From: Streptococcus pacificus
GTDB taxonomy: Bacteria; Bacillota; Bacilli; Lactobacillales; Streptococcaceae
DNA length: 64,000 nt
Assembly: GCF_016481305.1 (NCBI RefSeq)
Contig: NZ_JAENBO010000006.1
Coordinates: 19,873 to 83,872, forward strand
Reading direction: 5' to 3'
Below the pieces are notes generated by a model. The model saw only the letters and a list, made by a program, of their open reading frames with translations. It was not told the DNA's origin and searched no databases. A program made the translations under genes and the position numbers. Below are positions 37,564 through 47,039 of this stretch, one piece after another (positions within the stretch are counted from its first letter, which is position 1; every line of letters begins with the position of its first letter).

Positions 37564-38667
37564 GTGGTTTCTAGTTTACATCGGCCAACAAAGGCCAAGG
37601 TTGATTTACAAGCAATTAATGATAATATTGAAATTATCAAAGCGCATCTTCCTAAAAAGACACAATTCTTTGCAGTGGTCAAGGCTAATGCTTATGGCCA
37701 TGGTGCTGTTGCTGTCTCAAAAGTTATAGAAAAACAAGTGGACACCTTTTGTGTTTCAACTATTGATGAAGGTATTGAACTGCGTCAATCTGGCATTAAA
37801 AAACCTATTCTCATTATCGGAGCCATTTTACCAAAAGATGTGACAATAGCTATTGAATATGATTTATTGGTCACTGTTGCAAGTTTGGAGTGGTTAGAAG
37901 CAGTTCAAAAAGAAGGTCTCTCTCTCTCAGGTTTATCTGTTCATATTAAAGTTGACTCTGGCATGGGAAGAATTGGTGTTAGGCATTTAAAAGATGCCAA
38001 TCAACTGATAAAAGGACTCAAGGAAGCTGGTGCAAGCGTTGAGGGAATCTTTACTCATTTTGCGACAGCAGATGAAAAAGATGACAGCCAGTATCAGAAA
38101 CAACTTGCTTTTTTTACGTCACTAGTCAATCAACTAGAAGAAAAGCCAGCCATTGTTCATTCGTCTAATTCAGCAGCGAGTTTGTGGCATACTGAAAGTA
38201 TTATGACTGCTGTTCGCGTTGGTATTGCTCTTTATGGTCTTAATCCAAGTGGAGATGAAATAACCCTTCCTTACCCTTTAAAACCAGCCTTTAGTTTAGA
38301 GTCTGCTTTGGTGAATGTTAAAGAGATTTCTAGTGGGGCTTCAGTTGGTTATGGTGCGACTTACCATGCGAAACAATCAGAATGGATTGGAACAGTTCCT
38401 ATTGGTTATGCTGATGGTTGGACCAGAGACATGCAAGGTTTTTCTGTCTTGGTTGACGGACAATTTTGTGAGATTGTTGGACGTGTGTCAATGGATCAGA
38501 TAACCATTCGTCTGCCTCAATATTATCCTTTAGGAACCAAAGTCACCTTAATTGGTCAAAATGGTGAGCAAATGATTACAACCACTCAAGTGGCACAGCA
38601 ACGAGAAACCATCAATTATGAAGTGCTTTGCTTATTAAGTGAGCGCATTCCTAGAGAATATAAGTGA
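37564..38667 (+). CDS. alr: Alanine racemase
   Basis: PLP enzyme making D-alanine for the cell wall. 367 residues with GTG start (37564), AGGA before it. The PLP lysine is in [10 protein letters not shown], the catalytic tyrosine in [10 protein letters not shown], and the substrate region in VSMDQI. Translation is probably coupled to acpS. Confidence 0.96.
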   Translation: MVSSLHRPTKAKVDLQAINDNIEIIKAHLPKKTQFFAVVKANAYGHGAVAVSKVIEKQVDTFCVSTIDEGIELRQSGIKKPILIIGAILPKDVTIAIEYDLLVTVASLEWLEAVQKEGLSLSGLSVHIKVDSGMGRIGVRHLKDANQLIKGLKEAGASVEGIFTHFATADEKDDSQYQKQLAFFTSLVNQLEEKPAIVHSSNSAASLWHTESIMTAVRVGIALYGLNPSGDEITLPYPLKPAFSLESALVNVKEISSGASVGYGATYHAKQSEWIGTVPIGYADGWTRDMQGFSVLVDGQFCEIVGRVSMDQITIRLPQYYPLGTKVTLIGQNGEQMITTTQVAQQRETINYEVLCLLSERIPREYK

Positions 38668-38678
38668 AAATAAAGAAG

Positions 38679-38710
38679 AACTCTTGTATAATAGATATAC
38701 AAGAGTTTTG
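38679..38710 (+). terminator. 12-bp hairpin between alr and recG, overlapping a -10 box
   Basis: AACTCTTGTATA (38679-38690) and TATACAAGAGTT (38696-38707) form a perfect 12-bp stem with a 5-nt loop and a T-rich tail, ending alr. TATAAT (38687-38692) lies in the stem/loop and could be the -10 of recG. Confidence 0.7.
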
Positions 38711-38743
38711 TTGTAGTCAAGAGTAACAGAAGATGAGGTAACC

Positions 38744-40759
38744 ATGGATTTAAAAGATAATGTGATGATGCTCAAAGGTTTAGGACCTAAATCCGTCGAA
38801 AAATTTAATACTCTGGGTATTTTTTCAGTGGAAGACCTGCTCTTATACTACCCTTTTAGGTATGAAGACTTTAAAAGCCGTTTGGTTGAAGAATTAGTAG
38901 ATGGTGAAAAAGCAGTGATTACGGGAACTGTTGTTGCTCCTGCTAATGTACAATACTATGGTTTCAAAAAAAACAGATTACATTTTAAATTGAGACAAGG
39001 TGACGCTGTTATTGGCATTAATTTTTTCAATCAACCTTACTTGCAAGATAAGATAGTCGTTGGGAAAACGACAGCTGTTTTTGGGAAGTGGGACCAATTA
39101 AAATCCTCTCTAACGGGGATGAAATTATTGGCACAAGTTGATGATGACCTCCAGCCCGTTTATCATGTGGCAAAAGGGATTTCTCAACACCAACTCATTA
39201 AAACCATTAAACTAGCTTTTGATACAGGCTACGGACAACTCATCAAAGAAAATTTACCAGAGAGTTTACTAAAACGTTATCGACTTTTAGGAAGACAAGA
39301 AGCTGTTTTGGCCATGCATTTTCCAAAGGATATTGAAGAATATCGTCAAGCACTAAGACGTATTAAATTTGAAGAATTGCTTTATTTTCAACTGCAATTA
39401 CAGGTGCTAAAAAAAGAAAATAAATTAGAAACAAATGGCTTAAGTTTGCCTATTAACCAAGAAAAAGTTAATGAAAAGATAAAAGAACTTCCCTTTCAAT
39501 TAACAAAGGCTCAAGAAAAATCATTGACTGAAATTGTCGCTGATATGCGATCAGGCGCACACATGAATCGCCTTTTGCAAGGGGATGTCGGGTCAGGAAA
39601 AACAGTGGTTGCTGGCTTAGCTATGTATGCGGCTAATACAGCTGGTTTTCAATCAGCAATGATGGTACCAACAGAAATCTTAGCAGAACAACATTTTCAA
39701 AGTTTATCACAACTCTTTCCAGAAAATACCATTGCTATTTTAACCTCAGGAATGTCTGCTACTAATAAAAAAGCCACACTTGAAGCGATTTCTTCTGGTA
39801 ACGTTCAAATGATTGTAGGAACACATGCCCTTATTCAAGAAGCTGTTACTTATCATCGTTTGGGACTAGTGATAACTGATGAGCAACACCGTTTTGGTGT
39901 TGAACAAAGACGAACTTTTCGTGAAAAAGGTGATAATCCAGATGTTTTGATGATGACGGCAACACCGATTCCAAGAACCTTAGCCATTACAGCTTTCGGG
40001 GAAATGGACGTTTCTATTATTGATGAATTGCCAGCTGGTCGCAAAAAAATTATCACGCGTTGGGTCAAACATGAACAACTACCAACTGTCCTATCATGGC
40101 TAGAAAAAGAAATCAAAAAACAAGCCCAAGTCTATATTATTTCTCCCTTGATTGAAGAGTCTGAAGCCCTTGATTTAAAAAATGCAGTTAGTCTGTACGA
40201 AGAATTAAGTCACTATTTTTCGAACAAAGCAAGAGTTGCTTTGTTACATGGGCGTATGAAAACGGCTGAAAAAGACGCTATTATGAAAGCATTTAAAGAC
40301 CATCATACTGATATTTTAGTCTCAACAACAGTTATTGAGGTGGGAGTTAATGTCCCCAATGCAACAATCATGATTATCATGGACGCCGATCGTTTTGGTC
40401 TTAGTCAGCTTCATCAGCTTAGAGGACGGGTTGGTCGTGGTGAAAAACAATCCTACGCTATTTTGGTAGCAAATCCTAAGACTCAGTATGGCAAACAACG
40501 AATGACAATAATGACAGAGACAACAGATGGCTTTGTTCTAGCTGAGGAGGATTTAAAGCTGAGAGGTTCAGGGGAAATTTTTGGCACAAGGCAATCAGGT
40601 ATCCCTGAATTTAAAACAGCAGATATTATTGAAGATTACCCTATCTTAGAGGAGGCGAGACAAGTAGCACAAACTATTGTCTCTCAAGATAATTGGCAAA
40701 ATAATCCTGATTGGTCTGTTTTGGCTCTTAATCTCAAGACCCAGGAAACCTTTGATTAA
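38744..40759 (+). CDS. recG: ATP-dependent DNA helicase RecG
   Basis: Branch-migrating helicase that remodels stalled forks and recombination intermediates. 671 residues: N-terminal wedge (OB) domain, Walker A LLQGDVGSGKTVVAGLAM, DEQH box VITDEQHRFGVEQRR, TATPIPRTLAIT, and the C-terminal QLRGRVGRG. Ends in a terminator at 40777-40806. Confidence 0.97.
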   Translation: MDLKDNVMMLKGLGPKSVEKFNTLGIFSVEDLLLYYPFRYEDFKSRLVEELVDGEKAVITGTVVAPANVQYYGFKKNRLHFKLRQGDAVIGINFFNQPYLQDKIVVGKTTAVFGKWDQLKSSLTGMKLLAQVDDDLQPVYHVAKGISQHQLIKTIKLAFDTGYGQLIKENLPESLLKRYRLLGRQEAVLAMHFPKDIEEYRQALRRIKFEELLYFQLQLQVLKKENKLETNGLSLPINQEKVNEKIKELPFQLTKAQEKSLTEIVADMRSGAHMNRLLQGDVGSGKTVVAGLAMYAANTAGFQSAMMVPTEILAEQHFQSLSQLFPENTIAILTSGMSATNKKATLEAISSGNVQMIVGTHALIQEAVTYHRLGLVITDEQHRFGVEQRRTFREKGDNPDVLMMTATPIPRTLAITAFGEMDVSIIDELPAGRKKIITRWVKHEQLPTVLSWLEKEIKKQAQVYIISPLIEESEALDLKNAVSLYEELSHYFSNKARVALLHGRMKTAEKDAIMKAFKDHHTDILVSTTVIEVGVNVPNATIMIIMDADRFGLSQLHQLRGRVGRGEKQSYAILVANPKTQYGKQRMTIMTETTDGFVLAEEDLKLRGSGEIFGTRQSGIPEFKTADIIEDYPILEEARQVAQTIVSQDNWQNNPDWSVLALNLKTQETFD

Positions 40760-40776
40760 ACATTTGTGTGATACAA

Positions 40777-40806
40777 AAAGCAGTAAGTCATCTAGCTTAC
40801 TGCTTT
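40777..40806. terminator. Bidirectional terminator recG/asparaginase
   Basis: An 11-bp stem AAAGCAGTAAG/CTTACTGCTTT (40777-40787 with 40796-40806) between convergent genes. Confidence 0.85.
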
Positions 40807-40842
40807 CTTATGTCTTTATTATTGTCTAAGAAGGGATTGATA

Positions 40843-41802
40843 TTATCCTTCGATATATTCCTTCAAGTCCTTGCCGGATAAACCTGCATTAAGCGCTATG
40901 AGTAATTTCAGTCTGGCTTTTTGAGCATTTAATTCCTTTACAAACATAACACCAGCTTTGGCTAATTGAATCCCACCACCTTCATAATCATAGATGGCTT
41001 CAGCAATACCGTTAAAACAACGAGAAACAAGAACCACAGGAGTGCCACTTGCTATCAGGTTTTCTAGAGCAATCGCAGCCTTAGGTGGCATATTTCCAGC
41101 CCCAAAAGCTTCCACCACAACACCATCAATACCATCAGGTTGAAGGAGATTAATCAAATCATCTTCCATTCCAGCGTAGGCTTTAATGATTGGTACGACA
41201 CCAGAAATATGGTCTAAATCAAAACGGACACGAGGGTCAGCTGTTTTAAAGAATAAGACATCTTCTTTCATTATGATACCTAAGGGGCCATGTATAGGGG
41301 TTTGAAAGGTTGAGACATTAGTGGTATGGGTTTTTGTCACGTATTTAGCAGCGTGGATTTCTTCATTCATAACAACTAAAACGCCCTTATCATGGGCTTT
41401 GGGGTGGGCGGCAACTCTTAAAGCGCAAAGGTAGTTATAAATGCCATCGCTACCAAGTGCGTTAGAACTTCTCATGGCACCAGTTAAGACAATTGGGATA
41501 TCTGGAATAGCCATGGTATCCAGGAAATAAGCTGTTTCTTCTAGGGTATCAGTTCCGTGAGTGATAACAACACCATCAAATTGACCAGTGGCTGCCTTAA
41601 TATGACGATATAGTAAAAGCATGTCTTCTACAGTGATATGAGGACTGGGTATATTTAAAATATCTTTAACAGTGAGATCAATATTAGCCATATTAATCTC
41701 AACATTAGCCATAGGATTGTTGTCATCAGTAACAATATGACCTGAACGATCACTATGCATGGCGATAGTTCCACCTGTGTGGAGCACAAGAATTTTTTTC
41801 AT
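40843..41802 (-). CDS. ansA: L-Asparaginase
   Basis: Hydrolyses asparagine to aspartate and ammonia. The 319-residue protein has both threonine-containing signatures: LHTGGTIAM near the start and ITHGTDTLEETAYFLD. No signal peptide, so it is the cytoplasmic type. It is divergent from the HAD fusion gene at 41871, with overlapping promoters between them. Confidence 0.94.
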   Translation of the reverse strand: MKKILVLHTGGTIAMHSDRSGHIVTDDNNPMANVEINMANIDLTVKDILNIPSPHITVEDMLLLYRHIKAATGQFDGVVITHGTDTLEETAYFLDTMAIPDIPIVLTGAMRSSNALGSDGIYNYLCALRVAAHPKAHDKGVLVVMNEEIHAAKYVTKTHTTNVSTFQTPIHGPLGIIMKEDVLFFKTADPRVRFDLDHISGVVPIIKAYAGMEDDLINLLQPDGIDGVVVEAFGAGNMPPKAAIALENLIASGTPVVLVSRCFNGIAEAIYDYEGGGIQLAKAGVMFVKELNAQKARLKLLIALNAGLSGKDLKEYIEG

Positions 41803-41825
41803 AAGAATCTCAGCTTTCTAAAAAA

Positions 41826-41848
41826 TATGCTATACTTATTTTAGCATA
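41826..41848. promoter_or_regulatory. Overlapping divergent promoters in a palindrome
   Basis: TATGCTA (41826-41832) and TAGCATA (41842-41848) are an inverted repeat with a 9-bp spacer. Each arm contributes to an extended -10: TG-C-TATACT (plus, 41828-41836) for the HAD fusion and TG-C-TAAAAT (minus, 41846 to 41838) for ansA. Confidence 0.55.
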
Positions 41849-41870
41849 AAAGTTAATAGAGGAATTTAAA

Positions 41871-43268
41871 TTGGCAATAAAAGCAGTTTGTTTTGATATT
41901 GATGGCACACTTTTAAATGACATTAAATCAGTCCAAAAATCGACCCATCAAGCAATAAAAGAAATGAAAAAACAAGGAATTATTGTTGGGCTAGCAACGG
42001 GGCGTGGTCCTGGTTTTGTCGACCCTTTTATGGATAATCTGGGGCTTGATTTTGCCATTACTTATAACGGACAATACATTTTTACGAGAGACCGTATTTT
42101 ATATCAAAATACTTTACCTAAATCAGTCGTTTACAAAGTGATAAAATATGCGTCAGATCAGAAAAAAGAAATCTCCTTAGGGACTGTTTCTGGATTGGTT
42201 GGTTCACAAATCATCAATATGGGGACGAGTCGTTTTGGTCAAATTGTCAGTCGTCTCATTCCTAAAGAGATGGCTAAGACTGTCGAAAACAGTTTTAAAC
42301 ACTTGATTCGACGCTTCAAACCTCAAAATAGAGCAAGTTTGTTGACAATGATGAGACAACCAATCTTTCAAGTTGTGTTAGTAGCCAGTCAACAAGAAAC
42401 TAAAAAAATAGAGCAACACTTTCCTCGACTCACTGTCACAAGAAGTAGCCCATATTCTGCCGACCTTATCTCAAAAGATCAATCAAAATTAAAAGGCATC
42501 AAATTAGTAGGCGATTTTTTTGGATTTGATATCTCTGAAGTAATGGCTTTTGGAGATTCTGATAATGACATTTCAATATTATCTGGCGTTGGCGTTGGCG
42601 TCGCCATGGGTAATGCCACAGAATCGGTAAAAAAAATAGCCCATTATATTACAGATACCAATAATAATGATGGTATTTCTAAAGCCTTAGACCATTTTGG
42701 TCTTGTTCATCTTTATCCTAGTCAAACCTTTAAGAGTAGCGATGAAAACTTCAACAAGGTAAAAGATTTCCATCAATTAATGGATGGTGAGACCAGAAAA
42801 GTACCAAAAGCCTATAGTTTAGAGCAAGCAAGTTATCGTTCAGGGTTTAAAATTGAAGAAATTGTAGAATTTCTCTACGCAACCAGCCAAGGAAATAATC
42901 AAGATTTTAAAAAGGCAATGGTTGACTTGCATGGAGCGATAGATGAGGCTGCTAAAAAAGTAGCTAGAAAGCCTTTTGAGGGCGAGAGTATTGTTGGGCA
43001 GGTTGATGCTTTGACGGATCTGCTTTATTTTACCTATGGTAGCTTTGTTCTCATGGGTGTTGATCCAAAGCCATTTTTTGATACGGTTCATGGCGCAAAT
43101 ATGGGTAAAATTTTCCCAGATGGGAAGGCTCATTTTGATCCTGTCACTCATAAAATTTTAAAACCTGATAATTGGGAAGAACGATTTGCACCAGAACCTG
43201 CGATCAAACGTGAACTAGATCGTCAGATTCAAAAGGCTTTAAGAACAAAAATAGAGATTTCTGAATAG
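41871..43268 (+). CDS. Cof-type HAD phosphatase fused to a pyrophosphohydrolase-like domain
   Basis: 465 residues in two parts. The N-terminal part (about 1-285) is a Cof/HAD-IIB phosphatase: CFDIDGTLLND (nucleophile Asp), MAFGDSDNDISIL. The C-terminal part (about 300-455) resembles the MazG/phosphoribosyl-ATP pyrophosphohydrolase superfamily: VKDFHQLMDGE, EIVEFLYATSQGN, VDALTDLLYFTYG. The substrate is unknown; sugar phosphates or modified nucleotides are plausible. Translation starts with TTG at 41871, 5-7 nt behind GAGGAA. The stop codon lies in the loop of its own terminator. Confidence 0.88.
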   Translation: MAIKAVCFDIDGTLLNDIKSVQKSTHQAIKEMKKQGIIVGLATGRGPGFVDPFMDNLGLDFAITYNGQYIFTRDRILYQNTLPKSVVYKVIKYASDQKKEISLGTVSGLVGSQIINMGTSRFGQIVSRLIPKEMAKTVENSFKHLIRRFKPQNRASLLTMMRQPIFQVVLVASQQETKKIEQHFPRLTVTRSSPYSADLISKDQSKLKGIKLVGDFFGFDISEVMAFGDSDNDISILSGVGVGVAMGNATESVKKIAHYITDTNNNDGISKALDHFGLVHLYPSQTFKSSDENFNKVKDFHQLMDGETRKVPKAYSLEQASYRSGFKIEEIVEFLYATSQGNNQDFKKAMVDLHGAIDEAAKKVARKPFEGESIVGQVDALTDLLYFTYGSFVLMGVDPKPFFDTVHGANMGKIFPDGKAHFDPVTHKILKPDNWEERFAPEPAIKRELDRQIQKALRTKIEISE

Positions 43269-43282
43269 AAATCTCTATTTTT
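43247..43282. terminator. Bidirectional terminator HAD fusion/usp
   Basis: A perfect 16-bp stem (43247-43262 with 43267-43282) around GAAT; the TAG stop of the HAD gene is at the loop edge. Confidence 0.9.
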
Positions 43283-43283
43283 C

Positions 43284-43721
43284 TTATTTTCTAACGATAA
43301 GGATATCAACAGGAGCGTGGCGCATAATATACTCAGAAGAAGAGCCGATTAGTAATCGTTCAAAGGCACTCAAACCCGTTGCTCCTAACATGATTAAGTC
43401 TACCTTTTCTTTTTCGGGTATCTCAGTTGCTAAAAGTGTTTTTGGATTGCCAAACTCGATGACAGTTTTCACTTTATCAAGCCCTTTTTCTTGAGCCATT
43501 TTTTTGTATTTTTCTAAAATACGATTGGCTTCATTTTCTAATTGTTCAAAAACAAAACCATCAAGTGTTGCCACACTTTGAGTGGCACGCGTGTCAATGA
43601 CATGGGCTAAAATAAGTTCCGCCTTATCATTGATGGCAATTTGTATGCCTTTTTTTAAAGCAATTTCTGCCTGTGGTGAGCCATCGATACCAACTAAAAT
43701 ACTCTTATATTGGTAAGTCAT
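43284..43721 (-). CDS. Universal stress protein (UspA family)
   Basis: A 145-residue UspA-fold protein: YQYKSILVGIDGSPQAEIAL, and the ATP-binding type motif LGATGLSAFERLLIGSSSEYIMRHAPVDILIVR (G-2x-G-9x-G[S/T]). The start at 43721 (MTYQYKS) is behind AAGGAGG; the open frame extends 12 codons further but without a site. Precise role unknown. Confidence 0.92.
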   Translation of the reverse strand: MTYQYKSILVGIDGSPQAEIALKKGIQIAINDKAELILAHVIDTRATQSVATLDGFVFEQLENEANRILEKYKKMAQEKGLDKVKTVIEFGNPKTLLATEIPEKEKVDLIMLGATGLSAFERLLIGSSSEYIMRHAPVDILIVRK

Positions 43722-43840
43722 AGTAAACACCTCCTTGTTTCTACCCTTATTATACAACTTTTAGTAAAAAAATAATAATAGTTTGAGAAGAAAGTTGTTG
43801 AAAAACTAAAACTGGAAAATCAATTTTTTACGATTGCCAT

Positions 43841-43869
43841 TTTACTTTTTTTATAATTCGTTCTATAAT
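43841..43869 (+). promoter_or_regulatory. Promoter of the aminotransferase gene
   Basis: TTTACT (43841-43846), 17-bp spacer, TATAAT (43864-43869). Confidence 0.6.
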
Positions 43870-43890
43870 ACTTATCACGAGGTAAAAACT

Positions 43891-45105
43891 ATGAGAGAAT
43901 ATGAAAAATCATCTAAACTAGAACATGTTGCTTACGATATTAGAGGTCCTGTTCTTGATGAAGCTAATCGTATGATTGCTGATGGCAAGAAAATTTTGAG
44001 ACTTAATACAGGAAACCCAGCAGAGTTTGGCTTTACAGCTCCTGATGAGGTTATTCGAGATCTTATTATGAATGCCAGAGACAGTGAAGGCTATTCAAAT
44101 AGTAAGGGTATTTTTAGCGCAAGAAAAGCCATTATGCAATACTGTCAAACCAAGAATTTTCCAAATATCGACATTGATGATATTTTTATTGGAAATGGTG
44201 TTAGCGAATTGATTACCATGTCTATGCAAGGTCTTCTTGATGATGGTGACGAAGTTTTAGTACCGATGCCTGATTACCCTTTGTGGACAGCTGCGGTTAG
44301 TTTGTCTGGTGGGCGAGCAGTTCATTATATTTGTGATGAACAATCAGAATGGTATCCTGACATTGATGATATGAAGTCCAAAATTACTTCAAACACAAAA
44401 GCTATTGTCCTCATCAATCCAAATAATCCAACAGGAGCTTTATACCCAAAAGATATTTTAGAAGCCATAGTAGAATTAGCTCGTCAACATGAACTAATCA
44501 TTTTTTCTGATGAAATCTATGACCGTATGGTAATGGATGGTCTTAAACACATTCCGATTGCAAGTCTTGCTCCAGATGTTTTTGTGGTAACAATGAATGG
44601 TTTATCAAAATCACACCGCATTGCTGGTTTTAGAGTCGGTTGGATGGTGCTTTCTGGGAGAAAAGATCATGTTAAAGGTTATATAGAAGGTTTAAATATG
44701 TTATCAAACATGCGACTCTGTTCAAACGTTCTAGCGCAACAAGTCGTACAAACCTCTCTAGGTGGTTATCAATCAGTCGATGATCTTTTATTACCGGGTG
44801 GTCGTATTTTTGAGCAACGTAATTTTATCACAAAAGCAATTAATGATATTCCAGGGCTATCAGCAGTTAAACCTAAAGCAGGTCTTTATATTTTCCCAAA
44901 AATTGATCAAAAGCTGTATGACATTTCAGATGATGAAAATTTTGTTTTGGAATTTTTAAAACAAGAAAAAATACTTCTTGTTCATGGACGAGGATTCAAC
45001 TGGAAAGATGCTGATCATTTTAGAATTGTTTATTTACCAAGAGTGGAAGAATTGGCAGAGTTACAGGAAAAAATGACACGTTTTCTTCATCAATATCGTC
45101 GCTAA
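43891..45105 (+). CDS. Pyridoxal-phosphate aminotransferase (AlaT type)
   Basis: A 404-residue class I/II aminotransferase that by family makes alanine from pyruvate and glutamate. PLP residues: NGVSELI, NPNNPTGALY, FSDEIYDRM and the lysine in MNGLSKSHRIAGFRVGW. Start 43891 (MREYEKSS) behind CGAGGT; the longer frame to 43834 covers the promoter. Just upstream of codY, which fits amino acid metabolism. Confidence 0.9.
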   Translation: MREYEKSSKLEHVAYDIRGPVLDEANRMIADGKKILRLNTGNPAEFGFTAPDEVIRDLIMNARDSEGYSNSKGIFSARKAIMQYCQTKNFPNIDIDDIFIGNGVSELITMSMQGLLDDGDEVLVPMPDYPLWTAAVSLSGGRAVHYICDEQSEWYPDIDDMKSKITSNTKAIVLINPNNPTGALYPKDILEAIVELARQHELIIFSDEIYDRMVMDGLKHIPIASLAPDVFVVTMNGLSKSHRIAGFRVGWMVLSGRKDHVKGYIEGLNMLSNMRLCSNVLAQQVVQTSLGGYQSVDDLLLPGGRIFEQRNFITKAINDIPGLSAVKPKAGLYIFPKIDQKLYDISDDENFVLEFLKQEKILLVHGRGFNWKDADHFRIVYLPRVEELAELQEKMTRFLHQYRR

Positions 45106-45142
45106 AATGGTGATTCTCCTATGGAATTTTAGAATAATAAAA

Positions 45143-45188
45143 AATTTTCTGACAATTGTTTGCAAATAAAATTCCACTTTGATATAAT
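45143..45188 (+). promoter_or_regulatory. codY promoter with CodY box
   Basis: AATTTTCTGACAATT (45143-45157) matches the CodY box AATTTTCWGAAAATT at 14 of 15 bases. It lies immediately before TTGCAA (45160-45165), 17-bp spacer, TATAAT (45183-45188). This predicts autorepression of codY, as known in streptococci and lactococci. Confidence 0.85.
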
Positions 45189-45217
45189 AGTCATGATTAT
45201 TATAGAAAGAGTGGATT

Positions 45218-46003
45218 ATGACTAATTTACTTACAAAAACAAGAAGAATAACTTCAATTTTGCAGAAGGCTGTTAATCAACTGCAAGAAGAACTACCGTA
45301 TAATTCAACGGCAGCACAATTAGCAGATATTATTGATTGTAATGCTTGTATTATGGATGTGTCAGGACATATACTAGGCTATGCCATGAAATACAAAACA
45401 AATAATGATCGCGTTGAAGAATTTTTTGAAACTCATCAGTTCCCAGACGCTTATCTTGATCCTATTAATCGCATATTTGATACTGAAGCTAATTTATCTG
45501 TTAGTAGCTCGCTTAGCATCTATCCGGTCGAATCAAAAGATATTTATCCTGACGGACTCACTACTTTAACACCAATATACGGTGGTGGGATGAGACTTGG
45601 AACTCTCATTATTTGGCGAAATGATAAACCATTTGAGGATGATGCCCTCGTTTTAAGTGAGATTGCTTCAACCGTTGTAGGCGTTCAGTTATTGAACCTT
45701 CAAAATGAAAATTTGGAAGAAACAGTCAGAAAACAAACGGCAGTCAACATGGCTGTTAATACCTTATCTTATTCAGAAATGAAAGCGATAAAAGCTATTT
45801 TAAGTGAATTAGATGGTAATGAGGGACGCTTAACAGCATCTGTCATTGCAGATCGTATAGGAATTACAAGAAGTGTGATTGTCAATGCTCTTCGTAAGCT
45901 AGAAAGCGCGGGTATTATTGAGAGTCGTTCTCTTGGTATGAAAGGCACCTATCTTAAAGTGATTAATGATGGGATTTTTCAAAAAATAAAGGACCATAAA
46001 TAA
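45218..46003 (+). CDS. codY: Global nutrient regulator CodY
   Basis: A GTP/branched-chain amino acid-sensing repressor. 261 residues: GAF domain (about 1-155) and C-terminal winged helix ([34 protein letters not shown]). Full length and well conserved. It begins an operon with pncA, whose start follows 1 nt after its stop. Confidence 0.97.
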   Translation: MTNLLTKTRRITSILQKAVNQLQEELPYNSTAAQLADIIDCNACIMDVSGHILGYAMKYKTNNDRVEEFFETHQFPDAYLDPINRIFDTEANLSVSSSLSIYPVESKDIYPDGLTTLTPIYGGGMRLGTLIIWRNDKPFEDDALVLSEIASTVVGVQLLNLQNENLEETVRKQTAVNMAVNTLSYSEMKAIKAILSELDGNEGRLTASVIADRIGITRSVIVNALRKLESAGIIESRSLGMKGTYLKVINDGIFQKIKDHK

Positions 46004-46004
46004 G

Positions 46005-46556
46005 ATGGCAAAAGCACTGATTTCGATTGATTACACTTATGATTTTGTGGCTGACGATGGGAAGTTAACGGCTGGAAAACCAGCTCAAACCATTGAAGCA
46101 AGCATTGCTCAAAAAACACAAGAAGCCTATGACAATGGTGATTACATTTTCTTTACCATTGACTGTCATACAATAGATGATGACTTTCACCCTGAAATGA
46201 AATTGTTTCCGCCTCATAATATTAAAGGCACCTCTGGCAGATTTTTATACGGTCAGTTAAGTGATGTTTATGAAGCTATTAAAGATTCAGCCAAGGTTTT
46301 TTGGATGGACAAACGTCACTATTCAGCCTTTTCAGGGACAGATCTTGACATTCGTCTTCGTGAAAGAAAAGTCGACACAGTTGTGTTAACAGGTGTGTTA
46401 ACCGATATTTGTGTTTTACACACAGCCATTGACGCCTATAATTTAGGCTATCAGATTGAAATTCCTAAATCTTGTGTAGCAAGTCTTGATGAAAAAAGTC
46501 ACGAATGGGCTTTAAATCATTTTGAACACGTTTTAGGAGCTAAAGTGGTTGATTAA
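46005..46556 (+). CDS. pncA: Nicotinamidase (isochorismatase family)
   Basis: Converts nicotinamide to nicotinate for NAD salvage. 183 residues: SIDYTYDFV (catalytic Asp region), metal site DCHTIDDDFHPE, and the cysteine loop TGVLTDICVLHTAIDAYN. Co-transcribed with codY, so under its autoregulation. nadD for NAD synthesis lies at 54141. Confidence 0.92.
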   Translation: MAKALISIDYTYDFVADDGKLTAGKPAQTIEASIAQKTQEAYDNGDYIFFTIDCHTIDDDFHPEMKLFPPHNIKGTSGRFLYGQLSDVYEAIKDSAKVFWMDKRHYSAFSGTDLDIRLRERKVDTVVLTGVLTDICVLHTAIDAYNLGYQIEIPKSCVASLDEKSHEWALNHFEHVLGAKVVD

Positions 46557-46575
46557 ATTATTAAACGAAAATAAT

Positions 46576-46613
46576 AAAGTACTTTAATTTAAAAGATTAA
46601 GGTGCTTTTTCTT
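46576..46613 (+). terminator. Terminator of codY-pncA
   Basis: AAAGTACTTTAAT pairs with ATTAAGGTGCTTT (G-U pairs), 7-8 nt loop, then T-run. Confidence 0.75.
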
Positions 46614-46693
46614 TTTAGTTAAGAGGTTATTGTCTTATCGGAATAAAATAGTGCTGATAAATAAGGAAACAAAAGACGTAGTATTAGAAATTA

Positions 46694-46702
46694 TGGTATA
46701 AT
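46694..46702 (+). promoter_or_regulatory. Extended -10 of gatCAB
   Basis: TG-G-TATAAT (46694-46702); no good -35. GGAGG then AAGGAAAG precede the gatC ATG. Confidence 0.5.
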
Positions 46703-46736
46703 TTTAACGATAGACTAAATGGAGGACAAGGAAAGA

Positions 46737-47039
46737 ATGAAAATTTCTGAAGAAGAAGTGCGTCATGTTGCTAAATTATCAAAATTAGCCTTTAATGACG
46801 AAGAAACAAAAGAATTTGCAACCACACTCTCAAAAATTGTTGATATGGTTGAACTTTTAAATGAAGTAGATACTACCGGAGTTGCCATCACAACAACAAT
46901 GGCTGATACAGTTAACGTCATGCGTGAAGATGTTGCCATCAAGGGTTGGAATCGAGAGGAACTCTTTAAAAATGTGCCAGAAACCGAAAATGGTTTGATT
47001 AAAGTGCCTGCTATTATTGATGAAGGAGGAAATGCTTAA
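46737..47039 (+). CDS. gatC: Aspartyl/glutamyl-tRNA amidotransferase subunit C
   Basis: A 100-residue stabilising subunit ([19 protein letters not shown]) of the GatCAB complex. Start 46737 preferred to 46719, which lies on the GGAGG site. Its stop overlaps the gatA start by one base. Confidence 0.94.
   Translation: MKISEEEVRHVAKLSKLAFNDEETKEFATTLSKIVDMVELLNEVDTTGVAITTTMADTVNVMREDVAIKGWNREELFKNVPETENGLIKVPAIIDEGGNA

Noticed and set aside
45125..45139. Second CodY box upstream of codY
   Set aside because: Only about 10 of 15 matches, too weak to call.
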